The notes under the pieces: generated by a model | Told to the model about the DNA's origin: nothing | Database searches by the model: none | The model's input: the letters and a program-made list of their open reading frames with translations, nothing else | Source of the DNA: Corynebacterium suranareeae | GTDB taxonomy: Bacteria > Actinomycetota > Actinomycetes > Mycobacteriales > Mycobacteriaceae | Reading direction: 5' to 3' | DNA length: 64,000 nt | Assembly: GCF_002355155.1 (NCBI RefSeq) | Contig: NZ_AP017369.1 | Span: forward strand, 1,054,001 to 1,118,000 | Program-made: the position numbers and the translations under genes | In this document: positions 9,168 through 18,980 of the stretch, piece after piece | How positions within the stretch are numbered: position 1 is the first letter of the stretch | Layout: every line of letters starts with the position of its first letter

Positions 9168-10355
9168 CTAGCTTTCAAAAAGCTTTTCGACGTACACCTG
9201 CCTCGTCGCAAAGTATCCGCCCCCAATAACGAAGACTGTGGCGACGGCAAAAAGCACAAAGATAACTTGAAAGCTTCCAGTTGCATCCACAATGAAACCA
9301 GTTAAAAGCGGACCAAAGCAGGCAATCGTGTATCCCAACCCCTGCCCAAAAGAACTTAACGCAGATGCGCCTTCACTGGTTTCAGCACGAATATTAATCA
9401 GAGTCAACGCCATTGGGAAAGCTAGCGGTCCAAACCCCGACAGCGTAGCCCACAACCATGGCGCAGCTTCGGGAACCAGACAAAGACCACCATTACCAAT
9501 AAGAAAGATGACACCAGCAATAACAACCATCGGGAAGCAGTTATTAAACCGTGTCACCAGCCAGGGCCCCAAAATATTGAGTGGCAAACCCAAGATCGAC
9601 CACCACCCCAACAAAACGGCCCCGAGTTGAGGATCACCCACCATCTGCGGCATAAACCCCATCAGGATATACGTCGAAAACGAAGTAAAACCAAACATCA
9701 ACCCGAGCCCCACACCAACCGAAGACTTCCACACAGGAAGAGAAACCTTCGACGGCGCCGCAGCAACCCTGGCACCCTGCAAACTCAACAGCGGAATCCA
9801 CGAAATCGCCGCAACCAACCCCAGCAGCGCCCACGAACCGAGCGACACCCTCCAGCCCGTCAACCCTACATGTGTAGCCCACTGAGAAATCGGCACGGCA
9901 AGCGTCGGAGCAAGTGCCTGAACAATCTGGAATGACACCAGATAAGTTGTCGACATTCCACCAACATGACGAGGAAAATACTCCCGAACAGCAATCGGAA
10001 GCAATACATTGGTAACTCCGATCGCAAACATCGCGAACACAGTACCGACCATCAACAGCGAAGCAGGTCCAGCGACACGAATAATCTGACCGGCAGCAGT
10101 CAACAGCATGGCAAACATCAACAGTTGGGAAGTAGTGAACTTCCTCTTCATCGCCGGAAGCACAAAAGCAGCGGTTGCAAACATAGCGGTTGGAATCATG
10201 CCTAACACACCAATGACAGAAGCACTGACCCCTAAATCATCTCTAATCTCAGAAACCAGCGGAGCTAACGCAGTGATAGCTGTGCGGAGGTTGAATGAGG
10301 TTAAGACGATAGCAGTCAGTGCTATGAGGCGAGGATTCTTCACGCCCCTGATCAT
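9168..10355 (-). CDS. MFS transporter, CynX/NimT (cyanate transporter-like) family
   Basis: A 395-residue protein with about 12 hydrophobic helices. The helix-1 motif FNLRTAITALAPLVSEI is the hallmark of the CynX/NimT subfamily; a second member of the family lies at 40997-42199 with FNLRSAIVSVGAVL. The substrate is unknown; known relatives export nitroimidazoles or take up cyanate. It begins 12 bp after the pgi stop with only a weak ribosome-binding site, so it is probably read from the pgi transcript. Confidence 0.85.
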   Translation of the reverse strand: MIRGVKNPRLIALTAIVLTSFNLRTAITALAPLVSEIRDDLGVSASVIGVLGMIPTAMFATAAFVLPAMKRKFTTSQLLMFAMLLTAAGQIIRVAGPASLLMVGTVFAMFAIGVTNVLLPIAVREYFPRHVGGMSTTYLVSFQIVQALAPTLAVPISQWATHVGLTGWRVSLGSWALLGLVAAISWIPLLSLQGARVAAAPSKVSLPVWKSSVGVGLGLMFGFTSFSTYILMGFMPQMVGDPQLGAVLLGWWSILGLPLNILGPWLVTRFNNCFPMVVIAGVIFLIGNGGLCLVPEAAPWLWATLSGFGPLAFPMALTLINIRAETSEGASALSSFGQGLGYTIACFGPLLTGFIVDATGSFQVIFVLFAVATVFVIGGGYFATRQVYVEKLFES

Positions 10356-10367
10356 ATAAGTAGTATG

Positions 10368-11990
10368 CTACCTATTTTCGCGATACCACTTAATCAGTGC
10401 ATCCGTTGAAGAATCCCCTGAGTTAACTTCCTCTTCACCAGACACTGCCGGTGCTAGATCATTAGCTTGCTGTTTGCCCAGTTCAACACCCCATTGGTCG
10501 AAGGAGTTGATATCCCAAATAACTCCCTGGACCATGACGATGTGCTCATATAGAGCTATCAACGCACCAAGAATAGAAGGGGTGAGTTCTTCCGCCAAAA
10601 TGGTGGTCGTTGGTCGGTTACCCGGCATCACTTTGTGGTTAACGAGTTCCGCTGAAACCCCTTCAGCAGCAATCTCTTCAGCATTCTTACCAAACGCCAA
10701 AACCTTGGTTTGAGCGAAGAAGTTACTCATCAGCAAATCATGCATGGTGCGCTCACCAGCAGGAAGGTCCTGCTTAGGACGAGCAAAACCAATAAAGTCA
10801 GCTGGAACAAGGCGAGTACCTTGGTGGATCAGCTGGAAGAATGCATGCTGACCGTTGGTGCCAGGCTCGCCCCAGTAAATCTCACCAGTACCAGTCGACA
10901 CAGGGGAGCCATCCCTGTGAACAGATTTACCGTTAGATTCCATTGTCAGCTGTTGCAAATATGCAGCGAAGCGGCTGAGGTCTTCAGAGTAAGGGAGAAC
11001 CGCATGAGTTTCTGCACCGTAAAAATCTGAGTACCACACCCCAAGAAGTGCCATCAGGACAGGAATGTTCTCTTCGAACTTGGCGGTGCGGAAGTGTTCG
11101 TCCATTGCGTGGAAACCACCGAGGAAACGCATGAAGTCACGTGGCCCGATGACAGCCATGAGTGAGAGACCAACGGCGGAATCCACAGAATAGCGGCCTC
11201 CCACCCAATCCCAGAAGCCGAACATGTTGTTGGTGTCGATACCGAATTCTGCGACCTTTTCAGCATTTGTTGAAACAGCAACGAAGTGCTTCGCCACCGC
11301 TTCCTCACCCAATTTCTCCACCAGCCAAGCACGAGCTGCCCGAGCATTAGACAGGGTTTCCTGCGTGGTGAAAGTCTTCGAGGCAATAACGAACAATGTG
11401 GATTCCGCATCGAGGTCTTCCAATACAGAGACAAGGTCTGCAGGATCGACGTTGGAGACAAACTCAGCAGAAATACCCGCAGTGGCGTAGGAGCGAAGAG
11501 CCTTCGTGGCCATTGCAGGGCCTAGATCAGAACCACCGATGCCAATGTTGACGATTTTCTTAATGGTGCGGCCTGTGTGACCCAACCAGTTACCAGAGCG
11601 AAGTGCGGTGGCGAAGTCTCGCATACGGCCCAAGACCTCGTGCACATCAGCAGCGACATCTTGACCATCGACGCTTAAGTCAGCCTCTGCAGGTAGACGC
11701 AACGCAGTATGGAGCACAGCACGATCTTCAGTATTGTTCAGGTGCTCACCGGAAAACATTGCGTCAATTTTTCCACGCAGGCCAGATTCTTCGGTCAGTG
11801 CGAGGAGGCGGGTGAGGGTGGAATCGTCAACCAAGTTCTTCGACAGGTCAACATGTAGACCAGAGGCGGAAAATGTGTATTTCTCCGCGCGGTTTTCTTC
11901 CTTGAAAAGTTCGCGCAGGGTGGTTGTCTTGAAGTTTGAGTAATGTTCGGTCAGGTCTTGCCAAGCCTGAGTGGTCGAAATGTCCGCCAT
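10368..11990 (-). CDS. pgi: Glucose-6-phosphate isomerase
   Basis: Interconverts glucose-6-phosphate and fructose-6-phosphate. With the start at 11990 (AAGGAG upstream) it is 540 residues. The open frame extends 30 codons further but without a plausible start. Visible: [14 protein letters not shown] (sugar-phosphate loop), the [14 protein letters not shown] segment, [11 protein letters not shown] and the C-terminal QWGVELGKQ signature. Leftward transcription probably continues into the MFS gene. Position next to an HNH gene and chorismate mutase matches mycobacterial order. Confidence 0.97.
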   Translation of the reverse strand: MADISTTQAWQDLTEHYSNFKTTTLRELFKEENRAEKYTFSASGLHVDLSKNLVDDSTLTRLLALTEESGLRGKIDAMFSGEHLNNTEDRAVLHTALRLPAEADLSVDGQDVAADVHEVLGRMRDFATALRSGNWLGHTGRTIKKIVNIGIGGSDLGPAMATKALRSYATAGISAEFVSNVDPADLVSVLEDLDAESTLFVIASKTFTTQETLSNARAARAWLVEKLGEEAVAKHFVAVSTNAEKVAEFGIDTNNMFGFWDWVGGRYSVDSAVGLSLMAVIGPRDFMRFLGGFHAMDEHFRTAKFEENIPVLMALLGVWYSDFYGAETHAVLPYSEDLSRFAAYLQQLTMESNGKSVHRDGSPVSTGTGEIYWGEPGTNGQHAFFQLIHQGTRLVPADFIGFARPKQDLPAGERTMHDLLMSNFFAQTKVLAFGKNAEEIAAEGVSAELVNHKVMPGNRPTTTILAEELTPSILGALIALYEHIVMVQGVIWDINSFDQWGVELGKQQANDLAPAVSGEEEVNSGDSSTDALIKWYRENR

Positions 11991-12137
11991 GAATACTCCT
12001 TGATTGTCGTTAAATAACATCTTCAGGTTAGCTTGCTTTTGTGGCCAAGCGCATCGAAGTGTGTTCAAAGTGGGAAACACGACAATGGGGAGTGAATTTA
12101 TTTGGCTGCTTTTCGACGAAAAACCCCACCCTTCAGT

Positions 12138-13301
12138 TTATTTTGCGTCCTCCTTAACCCAACGCTTGTGGTGGCGAGCTCTATGTTGGGCGACTGTTTG
12201 AGCCCACCTCGCATTTTTGGGATTGAGTGGCCCGTTGGGTTCTGATACTGCCCAGGTTCCGTCTCCCATGAGCCACACGATGATGCCGGAGAATGGATCG
12301 AGGAGGTAGGTGACTCTTCCATCGGTTTTCATGTTGTGGTGATGTTGGCAGAGGCATCCGAGGCCACCGAGGCAAGTTGTTCCTCCTTCTTCGTATGGGA
12401 CTCGGTGGTCAGCCTGGGTTTTTAGTGCTGGTACGGAGCAGCCTGGGAATCGGCATGTTCCGTCACGGCCAATCAGTGCATCGCGTAGGGCAGCTGGCGG
12501 GTCGTGTTTATCGGTGCTGATTTTTGCAGCTTCATCCATGTCTTGGTGTTTTGTTGCTTCTTCTGACCAGAATGTTCCTGCTTTGGCATCGAGCCAGCCG
12601 ATTCCGCTTGCCCAGACGGGTGCATCTGCGAGGTCTTTTGCGGTGTAGAGATTTAGGACGACGTGGACTTGGATATTGTTCCTCATGATGTCGCTGAATG
12701 CTTCACCGAAGCTGAGGTCGTTTTTCTTCGCGTGTTGGGTTACAGCGTTGTTGATGATGTGGCCGTCAACTGCATCGACAGAAGCTCCAATTTCGGCGGT
12801 TCCATCGGGGCTGAACTTAACCCCAAAAGAAGCATCGTCTTGGGATCCCCGTGAGCCTGTGGCTCTGGCGTCGTCAAGCATGTCTCTTATCTCTTTAATC
12901 TTGCGTCCTATGGACGCAGGGCTTGGCAGGACCTGGTTGGGGCTGGTGGCGGTGAGGTAATCGGTGAGTAGTTTGTCTGCGTCTTCGAGGTGTTTGGGGT
13001 TGATGCCTGCGAGTTCGTTGCTGATGGTGATGAGGCGGGAGAGGTCTAGGTGGTAGAGCTTTTCCTGCAATGCTTTGAGTTCGGGTAGGTCTGAAAGGGT
13101 GGCGAACGCAATGGATATGCGGGAGACCTGGGCTTTTGTTAGACCTGTTGCAATGGCAAGGCTGGAGACGGCGGTGGAGTGATCATCGTCGTCTTTGGGC
13201 AGCTGTGTTTGCCAGAAGCGATGTTCCAACTGCCTAAGTTTTGTTTTTTGGATTGCTAGGGGACTGTCGGGATTGTTGACTGCGAAGAAATTCTTAAACA
13301 T
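12138..13301 (-). CDS. HNH endonuclease-domain protein, DUF222/13E12 family
   Basis: A 387-residue protein. The N-terminal two thirds is an alpha-helical DUF222-type region (LTKAQVSRISIAFATL, LSRLITISNELAG). The C-terminal third holds the HNH nuclease module: RDGTCRFPGC, then QADHRVPYEEGG and CLCQHHHNMKTDG. All metal-binding His and Cys appear intact. A strong GGAGGAGG element precedes the ATG. This family is often multicopy in actinobacteria (13E12 repeats in mycobacteria). Its role is not established; it may be a passenger of old mobile DNA, but no repeats or transposase flank it here. Confidence 0.85.
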   Translation of the reverse strand: MFKNFFAVNNPDSPLAIQKTKLRQLEHRFWQTQLPKDDDDHSTAVSSLAIATGLTKAQVSRISIAFATLSDLPELKALQEKLYHLDLSRLITISNELAGINPKHLEDADKLLTDYLTATSPNQVLPSPASIGRKIKEIRDMLDDARATGSRGSQDDASFGVKFSPDGTAEIGASVDAVDGHIINNAVTQHAKKNDLSFGEAFSDIMRNNIQVHVVLNLYTAKDLADAPVWASGIGWLDAKAGTFWSEEATKHQDMDEAAKISTDKHDPPAALRDALIGRDGTCRFPGCSVPALKTQADHRVPYEEGGTTCLGGLGCLCQHHHNMKTDGRVTYLLDPFSGIIVWLMGDGTWAVSEPNGPLNPKNARWAQTVAQHRARHHKRWVKEDAK

Positions 13302-13395
13302 GGGTCACCTCCTCCCCGTAACCTATCCGCCTTTCAACCCCAGAGAAACCGTCGACAGAAAAACCTGTGGATAACTTCCCTCCAACACGACAAAA

Positions 13396-13428
13396 ACCCT
13401 GACCAAAACTAAAAGCCCTGGTCAGGGT
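13396..13428 (-). terminator. Intrinsic terminator for chorismate mutase gene
   Basis: ACCCTGACCA (13396-13405) and TGGTCAGGGT (13419-13428) form a perfect 10-bp stem with a 13-nt loop. Read leftward, the stem is followed directly by TTTTT. It lies about 30 bp past the csm stop at 13459. Confidence 0.88.
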
Positions 13429-13458
13429 AGGTAAAAATTTTTCTAACTGTGGATAACT

Positions 13459-13764
13459 TTAGCCGAGCTTGCCTCGACCCATGCGGAGTAAAATTCCAGC
13501 AAGGGCCGGGCCTTCCTCACCGATTTCTTCACGGAATTGGTTAATAATCGCTACTTCTCGGGTGTGTACTAAACGTGTTCCGCCCGAGCTCATGCGTGTT
13601 TTTCCGATGGTTTGGGAAATTTTGGTGCGACGTTTAACTGCGTCGAGGATTTCACGGTCTAGGCGGTTAATCTCTTCGCGATATTTTTGGATCTCCGCAT
13701 CTGACAAGGGGTCGTCCGTGCCAGAAGGCATCCTGATCTCGAAGTTGTCACCGGTGTTAGTCAT
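13459..13764 (-). CDS. csm: Chorismate mutase, AroQ class
   Basis: A 101-residue all-helical AroQ-delta type enzyme that rearranges chorismate to prephenate for Phe and Tyr synthesis. It shows the pattern INRLDREILDAVKRRTKISQTIGK: the Arg, Leu and Lys of helix 1 line the active site. It then has the short TRLVHTREVAIINQF helix. In corynebacteria and mycobacteria this small mutase is weakly active alone and is stimulated by complex formation with a DAHP synthase encoded elsewhere; that is family knowledge. It is divergent from pcrA across 68 bp and ends in its own terminator. Confidence 0.92.
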   Translation of the reverse strand: MTNTGDNFEIRMPSGTDDPLSDAEIQKYREEINRLDREILDAVKRRTKISQTIGKTRMSSGGTRLVHTREVAIINQFREEIGEEGPALAGILLRMGRGKLG

Positions 13765-13832
13765 GGAAACTATTCTGCCACGTTCGCCTGTCGATTATGC
13801 GTGTCCACCCCACCTAGTAGGTTATTGGGGTA

Positions 13833-16133
13833 ATGAATACTTCTCCTTTTACCCCAAATTCCTCTGATCTTGTTGATGGCCTCAATGAGCAACAACGTGC
13901 AGCTGTGGAGCATATCGGTTCTCCGCTGTTGATTGTTGCTGGTGCCGGTTCTGGAAAGACTGCTGTGTTGACCAGGCGTATTGCTTATTTGATGCGTTTT
14001 CGTGGTGTGCATCCGCAGCAGATTTTAGCTATTACCTTTACCAATAAGGCAGCTGCTGAGATGCGTGAGCGTGTTAGTCAGCTGGTTGGTCCTGTTGCTG
14101 AGCGCATGTGGGTGGCTACATTTCACTCGGTGTGTGTGCGTATTTTGCGTCAGCAGGCACAGCTGGTGGAGGGGCTGAATACCAACTTCACTATTTATGA
14201 TTCTGATGATTCCAGGCGGTTGCTGACGATGATCGCGAAGGATCTGGAGTTGGATTTAAAGAAGTTCTCGGCTCGGACACTTCTGGGGGCTATTTCTAAT
14301 TTGAAAAATGAGCTCGTTACTCCGCAGAAGGCGTTGGCGGATGCAGAACAGACCCGTAATCCTTATGAAACTGTGGTGGCTAAGGCTTTCGCGGAGTATC
14401 AAAGTAGGCTTCGTCGGGCTAATGCTGTTGATTTTGATGACCTGATTGGGGAGACGGTTCGGATTTTCCGTGAGCATCCTGCGGTAGCGGAGTATTACCG
14501 GAGGCGTTTTCGCCACGTCTTAATTGATGAGTATCAGGACACCAACCATGCGCAGTATGAGCTGATTTCAGCGCTTGTTGGTAAGCCTGACCAAGACCCT
14601 TCTGAGCTGTGCGTGGTGGGTGATTCGGATCAGTCTATTTATGCCTTCCGTGGCGCAACGATTCGTAATATTGAGGAGTTTGAGCGGGATTTCACTAATG
14701 CTCGAACCATTTTGTTGGAGCAGAATTACCGTTCCACTCAAACTATTCTTTCTGCTGCTAATGCGGTGATTTCGCAGAATCAGAACCGTCGGCCGAAAAA
14801 CCTGTGGACCGCGTTGGGTGAAGGCGAGCAGATTATTGGTTATGTTGCCGATAATGAGCACGATGAGGCCCGTTTTATTGCCAGTGAGATCGATAATTTA
14901 GTTGATCACGGCATGAATTACTCGGACATCGCGATCATGTACCGCACAAACAACTCTTCGCGCGCCTTGGAAGATGTGTTCATGCGCACGGGAGTGCCCT
15001 ACAAAGTTGTGGGTGGCACCAAGTTCTACGAACGCAAAGAAATCCGCGATATCATCGCCTACCTGCGCGTTTTGGAAAACCCTGACGACACCGTGAACCT
15101 CCGACGCATCATCAACACCCCCAAGCGCGGCATCGGCGATCGCGCGCAGGCGTTCATCGCGCTGCACAGCGAGAACAATCAGATCAGCTTCGGGCAAGCG
15201 CTTCTCGACGCCGCCCTCGGCAAGGTCGACCTGCTTGGAGCGCGCGGCAAGAATGCAGTGATTAAGTTCAATGAGCTTTTCGACGCCCTCCGCTCCGAAC
15301 TCCCCACCATGGTCAATGAGGTCACCGGCCTGCCAGACATCGGCCAAGTCATCAGTCGCATCCTCGACATCACTGGCTACAAGGCAGAACTTGAGGCATC
15401 CAACGACCCTCAAGATGGCGCTCGCCTGGACAACCTCAACGAGCTTGTTTCTGTTGCTCGTGAGTTTTCCTCTGATGCAGCCAACCGCATGGAAGAAGTC
15501 CCTGAAGGGGAACCTCAGCCAGGAAGTCTGCAGGCTTTCTTAGAGCGCGTATCCCTTGTTGCAGATGCCGACCAAATCCCTGATTCCGACAACGGCGTAG
15601 TCACCCTCATGACCTTGCACACCGCCAAGGGCCTGGAGTTTCCCATTGTGTTCTTAACTGGGTGGGAGGATGGACAGTTCCCACATTTGCGTTCACTAGG
15701 AGATGCCAAAGAACTCGCCGAGGAACGCCGCCTGGCTTACGTAGGAATCACTCGTGCCCGCAAACGCCTTTACATGACTAGAGCCATGCTGCGCAGTTCT
15801 TGGGGTAATCCCGTGACCAACCCTCCGTCGCGTTTTCTGCAAGAAGTCCCAGCAGAGCTGATTGATTGGCGACGCGAAGAACCCCAAATGTCTTCAGCAT
15901 GGGCTCCTCGACCAACCAGAAGTATCCCATCAAGTATCCCCACCAAAACTCGCACCAACAATAAACAATTGGAGCTGTCGGTGGGGGACCGTGTTAATCA
16001 TGACAAGTACGGACTGGGAACAGTGATTGCTTCGGATGGCAGCGGCCCACGAGCCACTGTCACCATCGACTTCGGTTCCTCCGGAAAGGTCAAATTGATG
16101 CTTCTTGGCGGGGTTCCGATGGAGAAACTATAG
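13833..16133 (+). CDS. pcrA: ATP-dependent DNA helicase PcrA/UvrD1
   Basis: A 766-residue superfamily 1A helicase with LNEQQRAAV (Q motif), Walker A AGAGSGKT, TFTNKAAAEMRERV (Ia), DEYQDTN (Walker B), GDSDQSIYAFRGA (III), QNYRST (IV), TLHTAKGLEF (V) and YVGITRARKRLY (VI). The last 55 residues form a Tudor-like module (LSVGDRVNHDKYGLGTV), which in mycobacterial UvrD1 and PcrA contacts RNA polymerase. It acts in nucleotide excision repair and removal of obstacles. Codons end mostly in T up to about 14.9 kb and mostly in C thereafter. The 3' end overlaps the convergent ABC permease gene by 44 bp with no terminator between. Confidence 0.97.
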   Translation: MNTSPFTPNSSDLVDGLNEQQRAAVEHIGSPLLIVAGAGSGKTAVLTRRIAYLMRFRGVHPQQILAITFTNKAAAEMRERVSQLVGPVAERMWVATFHSVCVRILRQQAQLVEGLNTNFTIYDSDDSRRLLTMIAKDLELDLKKFSARTLLGAISNLKNELVTPQKALADAEQTRNPYETVVAKAFAEYQSRLRRANAVDFDDLIGETVRIFREHPAVAEYYRRRFRHVLIDEYQDTNHAQYELISALVGKPDQDPSELCVVGDSDQSIYAFRGATIRNIEEFERDFTNARTILLEQNYRSTQTILSAANAVISQNQNRRPKNLWTALGEGEQIIGYVADNEHDEARFIASEIDNLVDHGMNYSDIAIMYRTNNSSRALEDVFMRTGVPYKVVGGTKFYERKEIRDIIAYLRVLENPDDTVNLRRIINTPKRGIGDRAQAFIALHSENNQISFGQALLDAALGKVDLLGARGKNAVIKFNELFDALRSELPTMVNEVTGLPDIGQVISRILDITGYKAELEASNDPQDGARLDNLNELVSVAREFSSDAANRMEEVPEGEPQPGSLQAFLERVSLVADADQIPDSDNGVVTLMTLHTAKGLEFPIVFLTGWEDGQFPHLRSLGDAKELAEERRLAYVGITRARKRLYMTRAMLRSSWGNPVTNPPSRFLQEVPAELIDWRREEPQMSSAWAPRPTRSIPSSIPTKTRTNNKQLELSVGDRVNHDKYGLGTVIASDGSGPRATVTIDFGSSGKVKLMLLGGVPMEKL

Positions 16134-18315
16134 CCCCAATTACGGCACACACCAGTGGAGCAATAACAATAAGCCCCACTATCAGTGTCCATGACACAGT
16201 CATGTGATCGAGCGTGCCGTAATTCAAAATTGTTCCATCAACAATTTCATCAGTGGTGCCTGTCAGCAGCGCTGCAATCCATCCGGAAACTAAGCCCATG
16301 ATGCCTCCGACAAGGGCAAGTAGTGCTGCATTTAAGGCATTGACTTTGTAGATTGTTCCAGGGGTTGCTCCGATGGCAATCAAGGTGTGTTGTTGACGTT
16401 TGCGATTAGCCAGCACGATCACAAGGGAAACGACCACAATCGCCACCACAGTTAGTACAGCACTGGAAGCAAGTGAAGAATCATGCGCGTCGTGGCTGAA
16501 ATGCGCATCTCTTGAGCGGTTGACTTCCTGTCGGGTTTGATCATCTAGCTCTTGGGGAAGCACGATTGTTCCCAAGAATTCTGTTTGTCCTCCGATTTCT
16601 TCAAAGGTTTCTGGGCTTAATAAAACGTGTGAGTACAGCGGCGGTAAAACAGCAGCGGTGTCTAGCGTGTGGGTTTCATCACCTGGGTATATTGCGTATT
16701 CTTGCGGCCCGGAATTATAGGTTGATGGCGCGTAGATGTCGGCTTGTTCGTGGACACCAAACATGTCTAAAAGCTCAGGCGTGGCGATGATCGGTCCGCC
16801 AAAAAATGAGGTCAGTGCAGGCACATAGTTGGCCGAGTAGAAATCTACATCTAGTTCATAGATGCCAAGGCCATGGTTGTCGCCGTACACCTCAATTTTT
16901 TGCCCCATGAGTCCAGGGATTTGTGTGTCACCGCGTAAGAATACGGCCTCAGGATACACCGAGGCGGTAGCTTCTCTACCGCTGGCTTGGGTTGCAAGTC
17001 CAGTTGTTTGCATAAAAGTGCCAAGCATAATCACTGCCGCCAGCGCACCAATCGCAGGAATGGAGTGCATTGATCGGCGCAGCATATCGCGCGTAGCTAA
17101 CTTGAACGTCAAACCAGGCAGGCGCCCAAGCACCCACAACACCGCAGGCACTGAGGCTGGCAGGGCGATGACGGCCGCCAGGAAGCATAATTGCTTGACG
17201 ACGCCTCCCCACTCTCCATCACCGATAAACAAGGCGATTACCGCAGCTGCAATTAGGACGATTGGCCCGATGAGCATTCGAGAGCTCCAGCGGATGATTT
17301 TGTCGGAGACTCCTCCGTAGATTCCGTTGATGATGCTTGATCTACTGACAAAAACTGCCGGTAAGAATGCAGCAATCGTTGAAGCGATGATTGCCAGCGC
17401 CCAAAAACCTACAAGAATTAACCAGGGAGTGGTGAGGGAGAATTCGGGATAGGTGTATTTCCACCAGCCGTAGATGCCAATTTGTCCCAGAACTAAACCA
17501 ATGGATGCCCCAACAAGACCTGCAAAGAGCCCATATGTAAGCACTGCCCACCGAATGTGTCTAGGTGTGGCACCCTGTGAGGCAAGCAGTGCGAAGGTTC
17601 TTGTTTGCCTCGAGGCGGAAATTGTAAATACTGGCGAAATTAGCATTAAGGCAACGACGGCGAGAATTGTCGTCGATAAGAATCCCATGATGTAGCTTGG
17701 GATCAAATTTGGGTCGACGGATATGGGGCCTCGCCGATAGTCATTAACTTCAAAGCCAACTGCTTCTAGTGCTTGTCGGTTTTCTTCGGTGAAATTCGAT
17801 CCGGGAAAGTACCAGGTGCCGGAAAAAGTTTCCGATTCGAAGAAATTTTCAAGAGGAAACAGAGTGCCTTCGGGCAATAAAATATTCGTAGGAGAAATCG
17901 ATTGAACTTCCACGGGAATGCCGTGAATGGTGACGGTATCTCCGACTGTGGCACCTAAAGCATCAAGTACAGAGGTTGGAAAAGATGCTTGTTGTACGTT
18001 TGCTGATTGCACAACGAAGAAATTAACCATTTCATCACCAAAGGAGACTTCTGGATAACCATTGACAAAGAGTTCCGTGTGAAAGTCTTCCGGAAGGTTT
18101 TCGTGGAGGAGTTGGTAGGCTCCCTCCCCGTCGTAGTGTGCTTGTACCTGCGAACCAGGATAGCTATCTGCATTGTTGATTGATTGATCATAGGTTAGAA
18201 AGAAACTCACCAGGAACATCGGTACGGCCACTAACAAGATGGCTGCCAGCGATCGCCATGGGTGTTTAATGGCATCGCGCCGGGTGGGGCGGGTTGCTGC
18301 TAGAAGTGTGGTCAC
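16090..18315 (-). CDS. ABC transporter permease, FtsX/MacB type
   Basis: A 741-residue membrane protein beginning with a cytoplasmic RRDAIKHPWRSL segment and helix 1. A large extracytoplasmic domain follows (about residues 40-200), then paired helix groups, a second external domain and a final three-helix block. This is the duplicated FtsX-like arrangement of peptide or lipid exporters. The start is GTG and overlaps the ATPase stop as GTGA. It forms one operon with the ATPase and a PadR regulator. The substrate is unknown; by analogy it may expel a membrane-active compound. Confidence 0.88.
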   Translation of the reverse strand: MTTLLAATRPTRRDAIKHPWRSLAAILLVAVPMFLVSFFLTYDQSINNADSYPGSQVQAHYDGEGAYQLLHENLPEDFHTELFVNGYPEVSFGDEMVNFFVVQSANVQQASFPTSVLDALGATVGDTVTIHGIPVEVQSISPTNILLPEGTLFPLENFFESETFSGTWYFPGSNFTEENRQALEAVGFEVNDYRRGPISVDPNLIPSYIMGFLSTTILAVVALMLISPVFTISASRQTRTFALLASQGATPRHIRWAVLTYGLFAGLVGASIGLVLGQIGIYGWWKYTYPEFSLTTPWLILVGFWALAIIASTIAAFLPAVFVSRSSIINGIYGGVSDKIIRWSSRMLIGPIVLIAAAVIALFIGDGEWGGVVKQLCFLAAVIALPASVPAVLWVLGRLPGLTFKLATRDMLRRSMHSIPAIGALAAVIMLGTFMQTTGLATQASGREATASVYPEAVFLRGDTQIPGLMGQKIEVYGDNHGLGIYELDVDFYSANYVPALTSFFGGPIIATPELLDMFGVHEQADIYAPSTYNSGPQEYAIYPGDETHTLDTAAVLPPLYSHVLLSPETFEEIGGQTEFLGTIVLPQELDDQTRQEVNRSRDAHFSHDAHDSSLASSAVLTVVAIVVVSLVIVLANRKRQQHTLIAIGATPGTIYKVNALNAALLALVGGIMGLVSGWIAALLTGTTDEIVDGTILNYGTLDHMTVSWTLIVGLIVIAPLVCAVIGAIVSPSEPRQEASI

Positions 18316-18980
18316 TGGATTTCACCGTCCCTAAGCATGATTGTTCGGTCGGCCCACGCGGCGAAGCGGGGTTCGTGGGTTACTAATAATCCTGCGGCTC
18401 CGGAATCTACGCGTTGTCGAAGTACTCGGAGGACGGCGTCGCCGGTGGAGGTGTCGAGGGCGCCGGTGGGTTCGTCGGCAAGCAATATTTTTCGGGGCCC
18501 AATAAGAGCTCTGGCGATGGCGACGCGCTGGGCTTGGCCGCCGGAGATCTCTTCGGGGAAGCGGTTGTCGAAGCCTTCTAACCCGACTTCGCGCAGCGCG
18601 ATTGCTACTGCTTCGCGGTCGATGATGCCGTCGAGTTCTAGGGGAAGGCCGACGTTTTCTCCGACGGTGAGGGTGGGGATGAGGTTGTAGTTTTGGAAAA
18701 TAACTCCGATGTGGCGACGCCTGGTTTCAGCTGCGCGTTTGGCGTTGAGGTCTGAGGCGCTGGCACCGTCGATAAGCACATGGCCAGAAGTTGCGCGCTG
18801 CAGGAGGCCGGCGACGTTGAGCAAGGTGGATTTGCCTGAGCCGGACGGGCCCATGATGGCAACGAGTTCGCCGGGGTTGATGGCCAGCGAGACGTTGTTG
18901 AGCGCGGAGACGCGACGTGGGCCTTCTCCGAAGGTGCAGGAGATGTTTTGAAGTTCAAGGGGGAAAGGCGTGTTTGTCAT
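18312..18980 (-). CDS. ABC transporter ATP-binding protein (MacB/LolD-like)
   Basis: A 222-residue nucleotide-binding subunit with Walker A GPSGSGKST, Q-loop FQNYNLIPTLTVGENV, signature ISGGQAQRVAIARAL, Walker B LLADEPTGALD and switch histidine LLVTHEP. It overlaps the downstream permease by 4 bp, and its ATG directly follows the padR stop (TAAATG). It is therefore translated as a unit with both neighbours. Confidence 0.94.
   Translation of the reverse strand: MTNTPFPLELQNISCTFGEGPRRVSALNNVSLAINPGELVAIMGPSGSGKSTLLNVAGLLQRATSGHVLIDGASASDLNAKRAAETRRRHIGVIFQNYNLIPTLTVGENVGLPLELDGIIDREAVAIALREVGLEGFDNRFPEEISGGQAQRVAIARALIGPRKILLADEPTGALDTSTGDAVLRVLRQRVDSGAAGLLVTHEPRFAAWADRTIMLRDGEIQ

Noticed and set aside
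14898..15413. 171-codon antisense frame in pcrA
   Set aside because: Lies fully inside the conserved helicase core; no motif of its own.
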